Counted from the stretch's first letter, positions 35,170-44,077 are shown. The stretch: DNA of 64,000 bases from Palsa-504 sp963705835 (GCA_963705835.1 CAVPLC010000047.1:186001-250000); one strand, 5' to 3'. A program made the numbers and translations. The notes: a model not told the origin generated them from the letters alone.

Positions 35170-36387
35170 TCAGGCGTCGCGTTCGAGGGGGCAGCTCATG
35201 CAGCGGGGGCCGCCGCGGCCGCGGCCTAGTTCGCCGCCGGGCACCGGGATCACCTCGATGCCGTTGTCCTGCAGGTAGGTGTTGGTGGTCACGTTCCGCT
35301 CGTAGGCGATGACCACTCCCGGCTCGACGGCCAGCACGTTGCAGCCGTCGTCCCACTGCTCCCGCTGCGCGGAGTGGACGTCCTGCACCGCGGTCAGCAC
35401 GTTAATGTAGGGCCGGTCGAGCGCGGCCGCGATGGCGCGGTGCATGTCCTCCGGCGGGTGATCGGTGACCTTCAGCTCGCTTGCCGTCGCGCCCGGCTCG
35501 ACGGTGTAGGACGGCAGCATGCCCATCCCCGCGTACTTGTTGAACACGCCGTAGTCGGCCATGGTCAGCAGGGTGTCCAGGTGCATGAACGCGCGGGTCT
35601 TCGGCATGTCGATGGCGACTAGGCAGCGAGCGGCACCGGCGCTGAACAGCCGGTGCGCCAGCACCTCGACCGCCTGCGGCGTGGTCCGCTCGCTCATCCC
35701 GACCAGCACCGCCTCGTTCCCGATGACCAGGATGTCGCCGCCTTCGATGGTGGCCGGCGCGGCGTCGGAACCCTGGTACCAGACGTCGAATTCCGCCTGG
35801 GCGAACATCGGGTGCCAGCGGTAGATGGCCTCGCCGGTGACGGTCTCCCGGATCCGGGCCGGGCGGCGCATCGCGTTGATCGACACGCCGCCGTAGATCC
35901 AGCATGACGTGTCGCGCTGGTAGAGCAGGTTCGGCAGCGGGGCGAGCACGAAGCCGTCGGGGTCCAGGGAGTGGAAGGCGATGCTCTTGGGCTCCGGGCC
36001 GAGTTCGGCGATCTCGCGCTTGGTGATCCCGCCGGCCAGGAACGTGGCCAGGTGCGCGGAGTCCAGGCCGTCCATGGCGGCGCGCAGGGTCGCGGCGGCC
36101 AGCGGCCCGTGCCAGCGCGGGTCGAACACCCGGTCCAGGATGTACTCGCGCGCCTCCGCGATGTCCAGGGTCTGGGCCAGCAGATCACCGTAGTAGTGCA
36201 CCACCACGCCCCGCGAGCGCAGCGCCTCGGCGAACGCGTCGTGCTCAGCCTGCGCCCGGCTCACCCACAGCACGTCGTCGAACAGCAGGTCGGCAGCGTT
36301 GTCCGGGGTCAGCCGCTTGAGTTCCAGGTCAGGGCGGTGCAGGATCACCTGCCGCAAGCGGCCGACCTCGGAGTCCACGTGGAACAT
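35170..36387 (-). CDS. arcA: Arginine deiminase
   Basis: 405 residues from the ATG at 36387 (GGGGG 5 nt upstream); the frame upstream of it is spurious. Guanidino-modifying fold: EVGRLRQVILHRPDLELKRL, LLFDDVLWVSRAQAEHDAF, YQRDTSCWIYGGVSINAM, TIEGGDILVIGNEAVLVGMS, FMHLDTLLTMADYGVFNKY and the C-terminal catalytic-cysteine segment GGPRCMSCPLERDA. It converts arginine to citrulline and ammonia. The rest of the arc operon (arcB, arcC, arcD) is absent nearby, so it is probably used for arginine catabolism or pH defence as a solo gene. Confidence 0.93.
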   Translation of the reverse strand: MFHVDSEVGRLRQVILHRPDLELKRLTPDNAADLLFDDVLWVSRAQAEHDAFAEALRSRGVVVHYYGDLLAQTLDIAEAREYILDRVFDPRWHGPLAAATLRAAMDGLDSAHLATFLAGGITKREIAELGPEPKSIAFHSLDPDGFVLAPLPNLLYQRDTSCWIYGGVSINAMRRPARIRETVTGEAIYRWHPMFAQAEFDVWYQGSDAAPATIEGGDILVIGNEAVLVGMSERTTPQAVEVLAHRLFSAGAARCLVAIDMPKTRAFMHLDTLLTMADYGVFNKYAGMGMLPSYTVEPGATASELKVTDHPPEDMHRAIAAALDRPYINVLTAVQDVHSAQREQWDDGCNVLAVEPGVVIAYERNVTTNTYLQDNGIEVIPVPGGELGRGRGGPRCMSCPLERDA

Positions 36388-36475
36388 CGCGCCCCCTTCT
36401 GGATGGGTCCTGTCCGGCTCAATTCTGCCCGATCCGCCGCGGATGCCCGCCGAACGACCTGGGTAGAGATCACCA

Positions 36476-37489
36476 GTGGACCCGGTGCAGGCGTTGCGGC
36501 AGATCGCGTTCGAGCTGGAACGGGGCGGGGAGCCGACGTACCGCGTGCGGGCGTTCCGGCGGGCCGCGGCGGTGCTGGCCGAGCTGGCGCCGGGCGAGGT
36601 CGAGCGCCGGATCGCGACCGGCACGCTGGAGGCGCTGCCGGGCATCGGCGCGACCACGGCCCAGGTCATCACCGAGGCCGCGGCCGGCCAGCAGCCCGCC
36701 TACCTGGCCCGGCTGCTCGCCGAGCAGCCGCAGTCGCCGCCGGACGGCCTGCGCATGGCGCTGCGCGGCGACTGCCACACCCACTCGGACTGGTCCGACG
36801 GCGGCAGCCCGCCCGTGGAGATGGCCGAGGCGGCCCGGGCGATGGGGCACGAGTGGATCGCGCTGACCGATCACTCGCCGCGGCTGACCGTGGCCAACGG
36901 GCTGTCGGCTTCGCGGCTGGAGGCTCAGCTCGAGCTGGTCGCCTCGCTGAATGAGGAGCTGGCGCCGTTCCGGATCCTGACCGGGATCGAGGTCGACATC
37001 CTCGAGGACGGCTCGCTCGACCAGCGGGAGGACCTGCTCGCCCGGCTGGACGTGGTGGTGGCCAGCGTCCACTCCCAGCTGCGGATGCCCGCCGGGCCCA
37101 TGACGGCGCGGATGGTGGCCGCGATCCGCAACCCGCACGTGGACGTGCTCGGCCACTGCACAGGGCGGCTGCTCGGTGTTGGCCAGCGGGGCGGACGCGG
37201 CCGGCGGCCGGAGTCGGTGTTCAGCCCCGAGGCGGTGTTCAACGCGTGCCGCGAGCACGGCGTGGCGGTGGAGATCAACTGCCGGCCGGAGCGCATGGAC
37301 CCGCCGGACCGGCTGCTGGGGCTGGCGGCCGAGGCCGGCTGCCTGTTCGCCATCGACACCGACGCGCACGCGCCGGGGCAGCTCGACTGGCTGGGCAACG
37401 GCACGGTGCGGGCGGAGAAGTTCGGCATCTCGGCGGAGCGGGTGATCAACAGCCGCGGCGCCGAGGAGGTCGCTAGCTTCCGGGGATGA
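36476..37489 (+). CDS. PHP-domain protein with N-terminal helix-hairpin-helix (PolX-like)
   Basis: 337 residues, GTG start. An N-terminal region resembling the PolX 8-kDa/HhH part (ALRQIAFELERGGEPTYRVR, TLEALPGIGATTAQVITEAA) precedes a PHP phosphoesterase domain with metal ligands in GDCHTHSDWSDGGSP, WIALTDHSPRL, GIEVDIL, VASVHSQL, VLGHCTG and AIDTDAHAPGQ. The polymerase palm between these regions in PolX is absent. Members of this group are predicted metal-dependent phosphoesterases. Convergent with the next gene, 1 nt apart. Confidence 0.88.
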   Translation: MDPVQALRQIAFELERGGEPTYRVRAFRRAAAVLAELAPGEVERRIATGTLEALPGIGATTAQVITEAAAGQQPAYLARLLAEQPQSPPDGLRMALRGDCHTHSDWSDGGSPPVEMAEAARAMGHEWIALTDHSPRLTVANGLSASRLEAQLELVASLNEELAPFRILTGIEVDILEDGSLDQREDLLARLDVVVASVHSQLRMPAGPMTARMVAAIRNPHVDVLGHCTGRLLGVGQRGGRGRRPESVFSPEAVFNACREHGVAVEINCRPERMDPPDRLLGLAAEAGCLFAIDTDAHAPGQLDWLGNGTVRAEKFGISAERVINSRGAEEVASFRG

Positions 37490-37490
37490 C

Positions 37491-38339
37491 CTAGTTGTCC
37501 AGGCCGAGGGTGAAGGTGGGCTTGGGGGAGGTTTCCGGCAGCCGGTGCTCCTCGCTGAGCCGCCGGACGGCGGTGCCGGTGGCCAGGAACTCGGTCGCGT
37601 GCGCGCCCCAGACGTGATTCTTGACATCCACCGTGACGCCGACGATCCCGGACGACTGGGCCTGCGCGGCCTCGGCCTGCATCCGGGCCAGCGCCAGCTC
37701 GCGCGCCTCGTAGACGCCCTGGGTGAACTGCAGCATCTCCTGGTTCTGGCCGACCTGGCGCATCGACTGCAGCACGCCCTGGTGGGCGATGTGGTAGACG
37801 CAGGTACCGAGGACGAAGGCGACCGGTACCGCGCCGGCGGCCAGCAGCCGGAAGAAGTCCTGGGCGGACAGGTCCGAGGTGAACGCGCGGCCGTCGGGCG
37901 CGCGGTGCGCTCCCTGGCCGGTCAGGTGGCGGACCGCGGTGCCGGTCGCCACGAACTCCAGACAGCTCTCGCCCCAGGCGTACATCTGCAGCCGCAGCTG
38001 GACCCCGACGATGCCGTCGGCCGCCAGGTGATCCGCCTCGGCGCGCATCCTGGCCATGGCCAGTTCCCTCGCGTTGTACATCGCCTGGGTCAGGACCGTG
38101 AGCTCCTGGTTCTGGTTCCACCGCCCGACCTGCAGGCCGACGTGGTAGATCGAGGAGCCGACGACGAAACCGAGCGGCTCGAACCCGGCCTCGCCGAGCA
38201 GCACGTACTCCGAGACCGACAGGTCCGAGGTGAAGACGCCGGCCGGGCTGGCACCCGCGGTCTGCGCGAGCCGGCTGTCGGCCGCCTTTGGCTCCCACAC
38301 CGCCGTGGACTGGTTCTGCTGGCCTCCGAACAGCGGCAT
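37491..38339 (-). CDS. Tandem YbjQ/UPF0145-like heavy-metal-binding-domain protein
   Basis: 282 residues made of two related halves. Each half has FTSDLS, a glycine/valine hydrophobic strand (GFVVGSSIYHVGLQVG; AFVLGTCVYHIAHQG), a Q-rich link (NQELTVLTQAMYNARELA; NQEMLQFTQGVYEARELA), a helix of R/A/E residues and an IVGVQLRLQMYAWG or IVGVTVDVKNHVWG strand ending in EFVATGTAVR or EFLATGTAVR. That is the YbjQ-like fold, duplicated. Function unknown. GGCCATGAATGCC surrounds the start, without a clear ribosome site. Confidence 0.8.
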   Translation of the reverse strand: MPLFGGQQNQSTAVWEPKAADSRLAQTAGASPAGVFTSDLSVSEYVLLGEAGFEPLGFVVGSSIYHVGLQVGRWNQNQELTVLTQAMYNARELAMARMRAEADHLAADGIVGVQLRLQMYAWGESCLEFVATGTAVRHLTGQGAHRAPDGRAFTSDLSAQDFFRLLAAGAVPVAFVLGTCVYHIAHQGVLQSMRQVGQNQEMLQFTQGVYEARELALARMQAEAAQAQSSGIVGVTVDVKNHVWGAHATEFLATGTAVRRLSEEHRLPETSPKPTFTLGLDN

Positions 38340-38532
38340 TCATGGCCTCCCGGGTCGCTGATGAACGATCACCGGAAGCCTACTCTCTTCGCCATCTTGG
38401 CCTGTGTGAGCTGGCCTTCGGGACCGGCGTAGGTACGGTCGGCCGGGCCGGCCTTCTCTTCACGAAGATGTTGACGATTACTGCGGCGCGCGGGAGCCTT
38501 GAGCAACATGTTTCCGTCATGAAGGAGCAGCC

Positions 38533-39135
38533 ATGGCCTGGCGACTGGAAGGGACGTATTTCGAGTCGTGCTCGTGCGACGCGGTCTGCCCGTGTACCTG
38601 GTCCGCGCTTACGGCCAAGGCCACGCTCGACCGCTGCCGGGCGCTGCTGGCCTATCACGTGGAGTCGGGCCAGATCAACGACGTCGACGTCAGCGGACTG
38701 AATTTCGCCCTGTTCCTGGACACGCCGCCGGTGATGAGCGAGGGCAACTGGCGGGTGGGCGTATTCCTCGACGAGGCCGCGTCTGATGCGCAGACCGAGC
38801 AGCTCGGGGCGGTCCTGTCCGGGCAGGCGGGCGGGCCGCCCGCCATGCTCGCCCCGCTCATCGGCGAGATGCTCGGCGTGGAGAAGGCGCCCATCATCTA
38901 CAGCGAGGAGGGCCGCGGCCATCACGTGCGGATCGGCGAGGCCATTGACGTCGGCGTGGAGGACTTCGTCGCGATCGAAGGCCAGGATCCGGTCCGGCTG
39001 ACCAACGTCTTCCATCCGTCCAACACCACGCTGACGGTCGCTCCGGCCAACGCGGCGCACCTGTCGACCTTCGGGGTGGACTGGGGACGCGAAGGGCAGA
39101 GCGGCTTTTCCGCGCCATTCTCATGGTCCGGGTGA
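38533..39135 (+). CDS. DUF1326 domain protein
   Basis: 200 residues, ATG with AAGGAG 7 nt upstream. Starts with the diagnostic MAWRLEGTYFESCSCDAVCP followed by CTW, giving three cysteines (CSCDAVCPC) of the family signature. The later SEEGRGHHVRIGEAIDVGVE and NTTLTVAPANAAHLSTFGVDW fit too. The function is unknown; DUF1326 genes are repeatedly adjacent to DUF2182 membrane proteins, as here, where the two overlap by 13 nt. The cysteine cluster suggests metal or redox chemistry together with the membrane partner. Confidence 0.9.
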   Translation: MAWRLEGTYFESCSCDAVCPCTWSALTAKATLDRCRALLAYHVESGQINDVDVSGLNFALFLDTPPVMSEGNWRVGVFLDEAASDAQTEQLGAVLSGQAGGPPAMLAPLIGEMLGVEKAPIIYSEEGRGHHVRIGEAIDVGVEDFVAIEGQDPVRLTNVFHPSNTTLTVAPANAAHLSTFGVDWGREGQSGFSAPFSWSG

Positions 39136-39908
39136 ACGGCTCCGCCGGGTCTGCGGGTCTGGTCCGGCCGGGGCTGGCCCGGCGGGAAGTCGGCCTGCTG
39201 CTGATCGCGGCCGCCGGGGCCTGGGCCGCGACCGTGGTGCTCGCCCGCGGCATGACCGGGATGGCCGGCACGATGGGCCTCGGCCTGGCCGTGTTCGTGC
39301 CGGTGTGGACGCTGATGATGGCCGCCATGATGCTGCCCTCGGTGACGCCGACGGCCTCGCTGTACGCCAGGACCGTGCAGAGTAACCGGACGGCCAGGAT
39401 CGGCCTGCTGGTGCTCGGCTATCTCGCGGTCTGGGCGGCGGCTGGCGTGCCTGCCTTCGGGCTGGCCTGGCTCGCCGGCTGGCTGACCGGGAAGCACCCA
39501 GGAGCAGCCCACGTCCTGGCCGTGGCGGTCTTCGCGGCGTGCGGCGTGTACCAGCTGAGCCGGCTGAAGGATCGCTGCCTGGCGCACTGCCGTTCCCCGC
39601 TCGCGCTGCTCCTGCACTACGGCTCCTACAAGGGCAGGTCCCGCGACCTGCGGGCCGGCGCCCACCATGGCGCCTACTGCCTGGGCTGCTGCTGGGGCCT
39701 GATGGTGATCCTGATCGCGGTGGGCGTGATGAACATCGCCGCCATGATCGGCCTGGCCGCGGTGGTGCTGGTCGAGAAGACCTGGAGGTGGGGCGCGCTG
39801 GCCGGCCGGGTGGCTGGCGTGGCCACGCTGGGCCTCGCGGTGGCCATCATCTGGCTGCCGTGGCTGGCTCCGGGCCTGCACGCCGCCCCGCCGATGATGA
39901 TGAACTGA
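39123..39908 (+). CDS. DUF2182 integral membrane protein
   Basis: 261 residues with about six membrane helices. Conserved family features: TLMMAAMMLPSVTPTASLYA near residue 60, LSRLKDRCLAHCRSPLALLL, then RAGAHHGAYCLGCCWGLM, which offers C/H ligands on one membrane face, and a methionine-rich stretch at MMAAMM and at the C-terminal PPMMMN. Methionines, histidines and cysteines suggest copper or another soft metal. Start GTG or ATG inside the DUF1326 gene, so translation is coupled. Confidence 0.9.
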   Translation: MVRVNGSAGSAGLVRPGLARREVGLLLIAAAGAWAATVVLARGMTGMAGTMGLGLAVFVPVWTLMMAAMMLPSVTPTASLYARTVQSNRTARIGLLVLGYLAVWAAAGVPAFGLAWLAGWLTGKHPGAAHVLAVAVFAACGVYQLSRLKDRCLAHCRSPLALLLHYGSYKGRSRDLRAGAHHGAYCLGCCWGLMVILIAVGVMNIAAMIGLAAVVLVEKTWRWGALAGRVAGVATLGLAVAIIWLPWLAPGLHAAPPMMMN

Positions 39909-40018
39909 CCGATCCGACGTCGGCCTTCGCAGGGCGCCGGCACCAGCCGTTACCCTGTCGCAGAAGTCAGCGCCCGGGGACGCAGGAGCGTCCTGCTCGT
40001 CTGACGGAAGGTCAGGTC

Positions 40019-40555
40019 ATGACGATCTACCAGCACATACGCCATCCACACATCACCTCCCGGCTCGGCGACCGCCCGGTGAGGGTACTCGACATGCTCC
40101 CGCGCGGGACGGCCATCAACCGGTTCAACACGAAGGTCGCGATCTTGACCACCCAGGTGGTGGGCAGTATGTGGTGTGCTTACGCCTTTGGGCTGTTCGA
40201 CCTGATCAGCCTCCCGTCTGCGATACCGCACGCTGGCGCGTCCGCGGATCGTCACCTGGGTCGCCCAGACCGTTCCTGCAGTTGGTGTTGTTGTCAGTCG
40301 ATCATGGTGGGGCAGAATGTGCAAGCAGCGGCGGCGGACAAGCGGGCGGAGGCGACCTTCCACGACGCGAGCGCCACCCTGCACGAGATGGCGCACGTGC
40401 AGGGACACCTGGCCGCCCAGGATGAGCTGCTGAGCAGGATCGCGGAGAGGATCGGCCTCGAGCCGGTACCCGTCATAGACGTTCCGCCCGACGATACGAT
40501 CAAGCCAGGCGACGAGACCTGGTTCGACGACGAGACGGCCGGGCAGGACTCCTGA
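40019..40555 (+). CDS. Small membrane-protein homologue (DUF1003-like) with scrambled middle
   Basis: 178 residues, ATG with GGAAGG 7 nt upstream. The N-terminus (FNTKVAILTTQVVGSMWCAY, AFGLFDLISLP) and C-terminus (IMVGQNVQAAAADKRAEAT, LHEMAHVQGHLAAQDELL) match an actinobacterial two-helix membrane family. Between about 40220 and 40297 the frame-0 translation is cysteine/arginine-rich nonsense. The expected helix is readable as RIVTWVAQT in +1, then FLQLVLLS in +2, then back in frame at SIMVGQ. Three separate +1 insertions thus cancel out and leave an intact ORF lacking one membrane helix. Confidence 0.7.
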   Translation: MTIYQHIRHPHITSRLGDRPVRVLDMLPRGTAINRFNTKVAILTTQVVGSMWCAYAFGLFDLISLPSAIPHAGASADRHLGRPDRSCSWCCCQSIMVGQNVQAAAADKRAEATFHDASATLHEMAHVQGHLAAQDELLSRIAERIGLEPVPVIDVPPDDTIKPGDETWFDDETAGQDS

Positions 40556-40687
40556 CGCTGCGGTGCGTCGCGTTCCCTGCGCCCCACCGGCTCGAGCACG
40601 GCGAACACCGCAGCACCCACTCGGACGCCTGCGCTCGGCAGCCGTGCCTCACGAGATGCCACGGTACGCCGGGACGTTCCGGAAACG

Positions 40688-42345
40688 TTACAGAACGGCA
40701 CGCACCCGGCGCAGGACCTCATCGGTGCCCAGCGCACCGGCCACCGTGCGAGGTCGGGACTGTTCGACATGCCGGTCGAACAGCACCCGGATGATGTTGG
40801 ATGCGTCGACGATCGAGCCCGGATAGGCCGCGGGTCCTGCCTGTAGACCTTCGCGCTGGGCGCGAACCCGAGGTCGGCCGCGAGCTGGCGGATCTGCTCG
40901 AACCACTGGGGGTCTTTCTGGGCGGGGTGTACGGCCCGGGCGGGGTGTACTTGCTGGCGAAGGCGTCGGCGACGGCGCGGACCAGGTTCGGGTCAAGGCC
41001 GCCGAACCTGGCGTCGGCGGGGTCGGTGACAAGCGTAAACAGCGGCGGGAAGAAGTACCCGTAGACGGCCGGGAAGTCCGCCCACTTCCGCAGGTCCTTG
41101 CGCAGGTTCTCCGACGCCTTCCCGCTCGATGGACAGGGCGCGCAGCGCCAGAGACCGCTCGGTTTCCAGGACGGGCACGAGGTCGGGGGCGTAGCGGCGG
41201 GCCCAGGTGGTGACCTCGGCGAGGATCTCCTCGCCAGGCAGCGTGGCCACGTAGTCGGCGCAGATGTCGTCGAGCTTAACCATGTCGACCAGCGGGCCCG
41301 CGGTGCCCATGTCCGACAGCCTGATCGGCGCGGCCAGCGCCTCGGGCAGAGGCATCTCGGCGAGCCGCCCGTTGGCCAGCCCGCGCAGGTAGTACTGAAC
41401 GGCCGGGGCCGGGAAGCCTTGCTCGATGTAGAAGCTGACGGTGGCTTCTGGATCCTTCCGCTTGGACAGCTTCCGGCGGCTCCCGCCGTCCTGCTTCATC
41501 AGCAGGGCGATGTGCGCGTACTGGACGCGCTCGAAGCCGAGGGCATCGAACAGCTGCAGGTGCAGCGGCACCGACGAGATCCACTCCTCGCCCCTGATGA
41601 CCAGCGTGACCCGCATCAGGTGGTCATCGACGGCGTGCGCGAAGTGATAGGTGGGCAGCCGCGGTTCGGCGTCGCTGCTCTTAAGGATCACCGCGTCGTT
41701 GCGGTTGTCGTCCAAGGTCAGCTCGCCGCGGATCGCGTCGGTGAAGCTGACCCTGGCCCCGGTCAGCCCGGGAGACCGGTACCTGACCACGTAGGGGTCA
41801 CCGGCGGCTAGCCGTGCGGTGACCTGATCCTCGGGAGCGTCGCGCCAGATCGCCCACTTCCCGTAGTAGCCGGGCAGGGCGCCCGCCGCCCGCTGCCGGG
41901 CGGTGATCTCTTCCAGTTCCTGCCTGGTCGCGAAGCACGGGTACGCCTTGCCCTGGCGGAGCAGTTCGCGGACGTAGGTCAGGTAGGTGTCGGCCCGCCC
42001 GGACTGGGCGTACGGCCCGTAGTGGCCGGTCTGGTCGTCCTCGTCAGGGCCGATGTCGAAGTAGGCGAACGCTTCCGCGAACTGTTCGGCGGCGCCTTCG
42101 GCCACGCGGGCCTGGTCGGTGTCCTCCAAGCGGACCAGGTAGCGGCCGCCCGAGTGCCTGGCGATGTCGACGTCGATGGTGGCCACGTAGACGCCGCCGA
42201 TGTGCAGATAGCCGGTCGGGCTCGGCGAGAAGCGGGTGACTTGCGCGCCTTCGGGCAGGTCGCGAGGCGGGTACCGGCGCTCCCAGTGCTCGGGCTCGGG
42301 CAGGCCGGGCGGGAACAGGGAATCGACAAGACGTTGGCTGAGCAT
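40688..42345 (-). pseudogene. gltX: Glutamyl-tRNA synthetase paralogue with frameshifted C-terminus
   Basis: The catalytic part is intact for about 410 residues: FSPSPTGYLHIGGVYVATID (HIGH motif), YLVRLEDTDQARVAEGA, IRGEEWISSVPLHLQLFDAL and KLSKRKDPEATVSFY (KMSKS motif). After LSIERE a +1 insertion near 41118 shifts the frame. Family-like sequence then appears in other frames: ENLRKDLRKWADFPAVYGYF, then WFEQIRQLAADLGFAPSAKV, then AAYPGSIVDASNIIRVL ending at 40688. At least three breaks affect the anticodon-binding region. A 12-nt direct repeat (TACACCCCGCCC) sits at one of them. A functional GluRS must be encoded elsewhere. Confidence 0.82.
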
Positions 42346-42491
42346 GGGTTTGCGACTCCGGACGATGCGCGATCAGGGCCGCAAGCAGGCTACCGCTTCA
42401 TCAGGCAGCACTGGGATCGGGCATGATGCGCAGCCGGAATCGAACGGGTCACCGGCGAGGCAAGCCAGATGCCCTGAGCACAGTCATGCGC

Positions 42492-42743
42492 TCACCCATT
42501 GCGTCGCGGGGTCGCACCCTGGTTGCGGGCGGGCGACGCGGTAGGCAGGGCTTTCTCCCAGGTGAGGGACTCGAGCGGGCCGTTGAAGTAGTGACCGCGC
42601 GGGCATCGGATCCGGGCGCTCTCCAGCGGCCCGTCGGTTGACTTCATCGTGTACCAGTCCTCCACGACGGCGGGCAGGCCGCACCGGGCCGTGCCGCGCT
42701 GATCCATGTACGCCGGGCAATCGAGAAACATCACGCTGTCCAT
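42492..42743 (-). CDS. Small conserved cysteine/histidine protein
   Basis: 83 residues, ATG 42743 with a G-rich site 6 nt upstream. MDSVMFLDCPAYMDQRGTAR, then CGLPAVVEDWYTMKSTDGP, then IRCPRGHYFNGPLESLTWEK: three cysteines and a histidine (C, C, C-PRGH) spaced like a small zinc-binding fold. It resembles a hypothetical protein seen repeatedly in actinobacteria. Divergent from the HhH-GPD remnant. No function known. Confidence 0.65.
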   Translation of the reverse strand: MDSVMFLDCPAYMDQRGTARCGLPAVVEDWYTMKSTDGPLESARIRCPRGHYFNGPLESLTWEKALPTASPARNQGATPRRNG

Positions 42744-42847
42744 CAGGAACCCCCGTTCCCCTCCGCAGGCGGTAGAGTGCGCCCTTTGCCGATTCGGAGG
42801 GCCGGACGGCAAGCCTGATACAAGCGCCCGCTCGTACACTCCCCTTC

Positions 42848-43084
42848 GTGAGGGACTTGCCGGTGCTGCTCGACCGGCTCGAGGAGGCGGACGGGGCGGC
42901 CGAGCCGGTGCCGTCCGCGGACGGCTGGGAGCTCGTGCTGGCCGAAAACGTGGCCTACCTCGTCGATGACGAGCGCCGATGGCGCGCGCTTGGCGACCTG
43001 CGGCGAACGGTGGGACTGGCTCCAGAGCAGATCCTCGCCGCACCCGAGGCGGCGCTGCGCGAGGTGGTGGCGGGCGCCGGCTAA
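42848..43084 (+). pseudogene. Truncated HhH-GPD (endonuclease III-like) N-terminus
   Basis: 78 residues beginning RDLPVLLDRLEEADG and containing GWELVLAENVAYLVDDERRW, then LRRTVGLAPEQILAAPEAAL. This resembles the first helices of actinobacterial endonuclease III-like DNA glycosylases. It stops before the helix-hairpin-helix, the catalytic lysine/aspartate and the iron-sulfur cysteines. Downstream sequence to 43300 shows no continuation in any frame. It may be a remnant; a functional short protein cannot be excluded. Confidence 0.45.
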
Positions 43085-43327
43085 GGCCGGCCGAGCGCTG
43101 CCGAGCGGCCGCGCCGGTGCTCCAGCGCCTGCGCGGGTCGGCGGCACCGGCGAAGTCAGCGGGGTCGGGCCTGCCTCTGCGGGGTCGGGCTCTCGGGGGG
43201 TCGGCCCGGTCTGAGCGGTCAGGTGGACCCGCGGCACTTGGCGCACCTGGCCGGCGTAGCGTGAACCAAGGCCACCGTGATTGACGGGGCGCAAGATTCA
43301 AACTTTCTTTCAAAAAGGAGCACCGCT

Positions 43328-43921
43328 ATGTCCGAAAACGAAACAGAAAATGACACACCTGTCAGCGATACGCTCCTGGGGATGACCGCCCTGTCGCTGG
43401 ATAACAGCGACTTGAGCCCTCGTGAGCTCATGATCGCCCGGATCGCCGCCCTGGTCGCGATAGACGCACCCGCCGCTTCCTACGCGCTCAACGCCGTGCC
43501 GGCGACAGAGTCAGGCATCGACCTCGATGACGTCGAAGATATTCTCGTCGCGGTGGCGCCCATCGCGGGCACAGCCCGCATCGTCTCGGCGGCGGCGAAC
43601 ATCGCCGAGGGACTAGGGTTCGTGATCGCCCTAGCCGAAGCTGAACTCGAGGAGGAACTCGAGGAGGAAGCTGAACTCGAGGACGAACTCGAGGCCGAGC
43701 AGAGGCAGAGGCAGAGGCAGAGGACTAAGGAGACCCCCTTTGCTGGCGGTGTTACCGGCCGGATGATCAGGCCGGTAACACCGCCAAGGCCGATCCGCGC
43801 GGTGTCAGGTCGCGGTCTCTTGGTTGCCGGCCGCCTGGTGCTCCCCCTTTGCTGGACCGGCGGCGCGGCCCTTCGATGCCTGCTGCGGCGGCGGCTTCCG
43901 GACGTGCGTCCACCCTTGTGA
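43328..43921 (+). CDS. Carboxymuconolactone-decarboxylase-like protein with abnormal tail
   Basis: 197 residues, ATG with a textbook site (AAAAAGGAG, 7 nt). The first ~125 residues are a helical protein of the CMD/AhpD-like type (LSPRELMIARIAALVAIDAP, IDLDDVEDILVAVAPIAGTA, RIVSAAANIAEGLGFVIAL). An acidic stretch of ELEEE repeats and a RQRQRQR run encoded by four CAGAGG units follow, then an arginine-rich tail that overlaps a perfect 17-bp hairpin. Relatives end about where the acidic stretch ends, so the stop was probably lost. The active-site cysteines of AhpD are not present. Confidence 0.7.
   Translation: MSENETENDTPVSDTLLGMTALSLDNSDLSPRELMIARIAALVAIDAPAASYALNAVPATESGIDLDDVEDILVAVAPIAGTARIVSAAANIAEGLGFVIALAEAELEEELEEEAELEDELEAEQRQRQRQRTKETPFAGGVTGRMIRPVTPPRPIRAVSGRGLLVAGRLVLPLCWTGGAALRCLLRRRLPDVRPPL
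43744..43786. repeat. Perfect 17-bp inverted repeat inside an ORF tail
   Basis: TGGCGGTGTTACCGGCC (43744-43760) and its exact complement GGCCGGTAACACCGCCA (43770-43786) flank a 9-nt loop. It could be the original terminator of the upstream gene, read through after loss of the stop. No T-run follows. The 13-mer CCCCCTTTGCTGG begins just before it (43734) and recurs at 43843. Confidence 0.85.
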
Positions 43922-44077
43922 CCTGCAAAAGGCCGTATGTTCGTAGGTATTGACAATCTCTTGTCCTGGCCTGACCATGAGGTCAGCCTGAGGGAGCCGT
44001 CCGGGCCGGCCACTCGCGCTCTGCCAGCCTGGCTTGGTGTTCCTCGCCCTGGTGGTGCTGCGGCTGGAGGTAGGCCA

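Noticed and set aside
42424..42455. A GTTCGATTCCGG string beside the gltX paralogue on the minus strand looks like a tRNA T-arm.
   Set aside because: The flanking bases do not form a 5-bp T-stem, and no acceptor, D or anticodon arms can be drawn around it.
43697..43722. CAGAGG repeats considered as a CRISPR or VNTR array.
   Set aside because: Only four 6-bp units without spacers; treated as a coding microsatellite.
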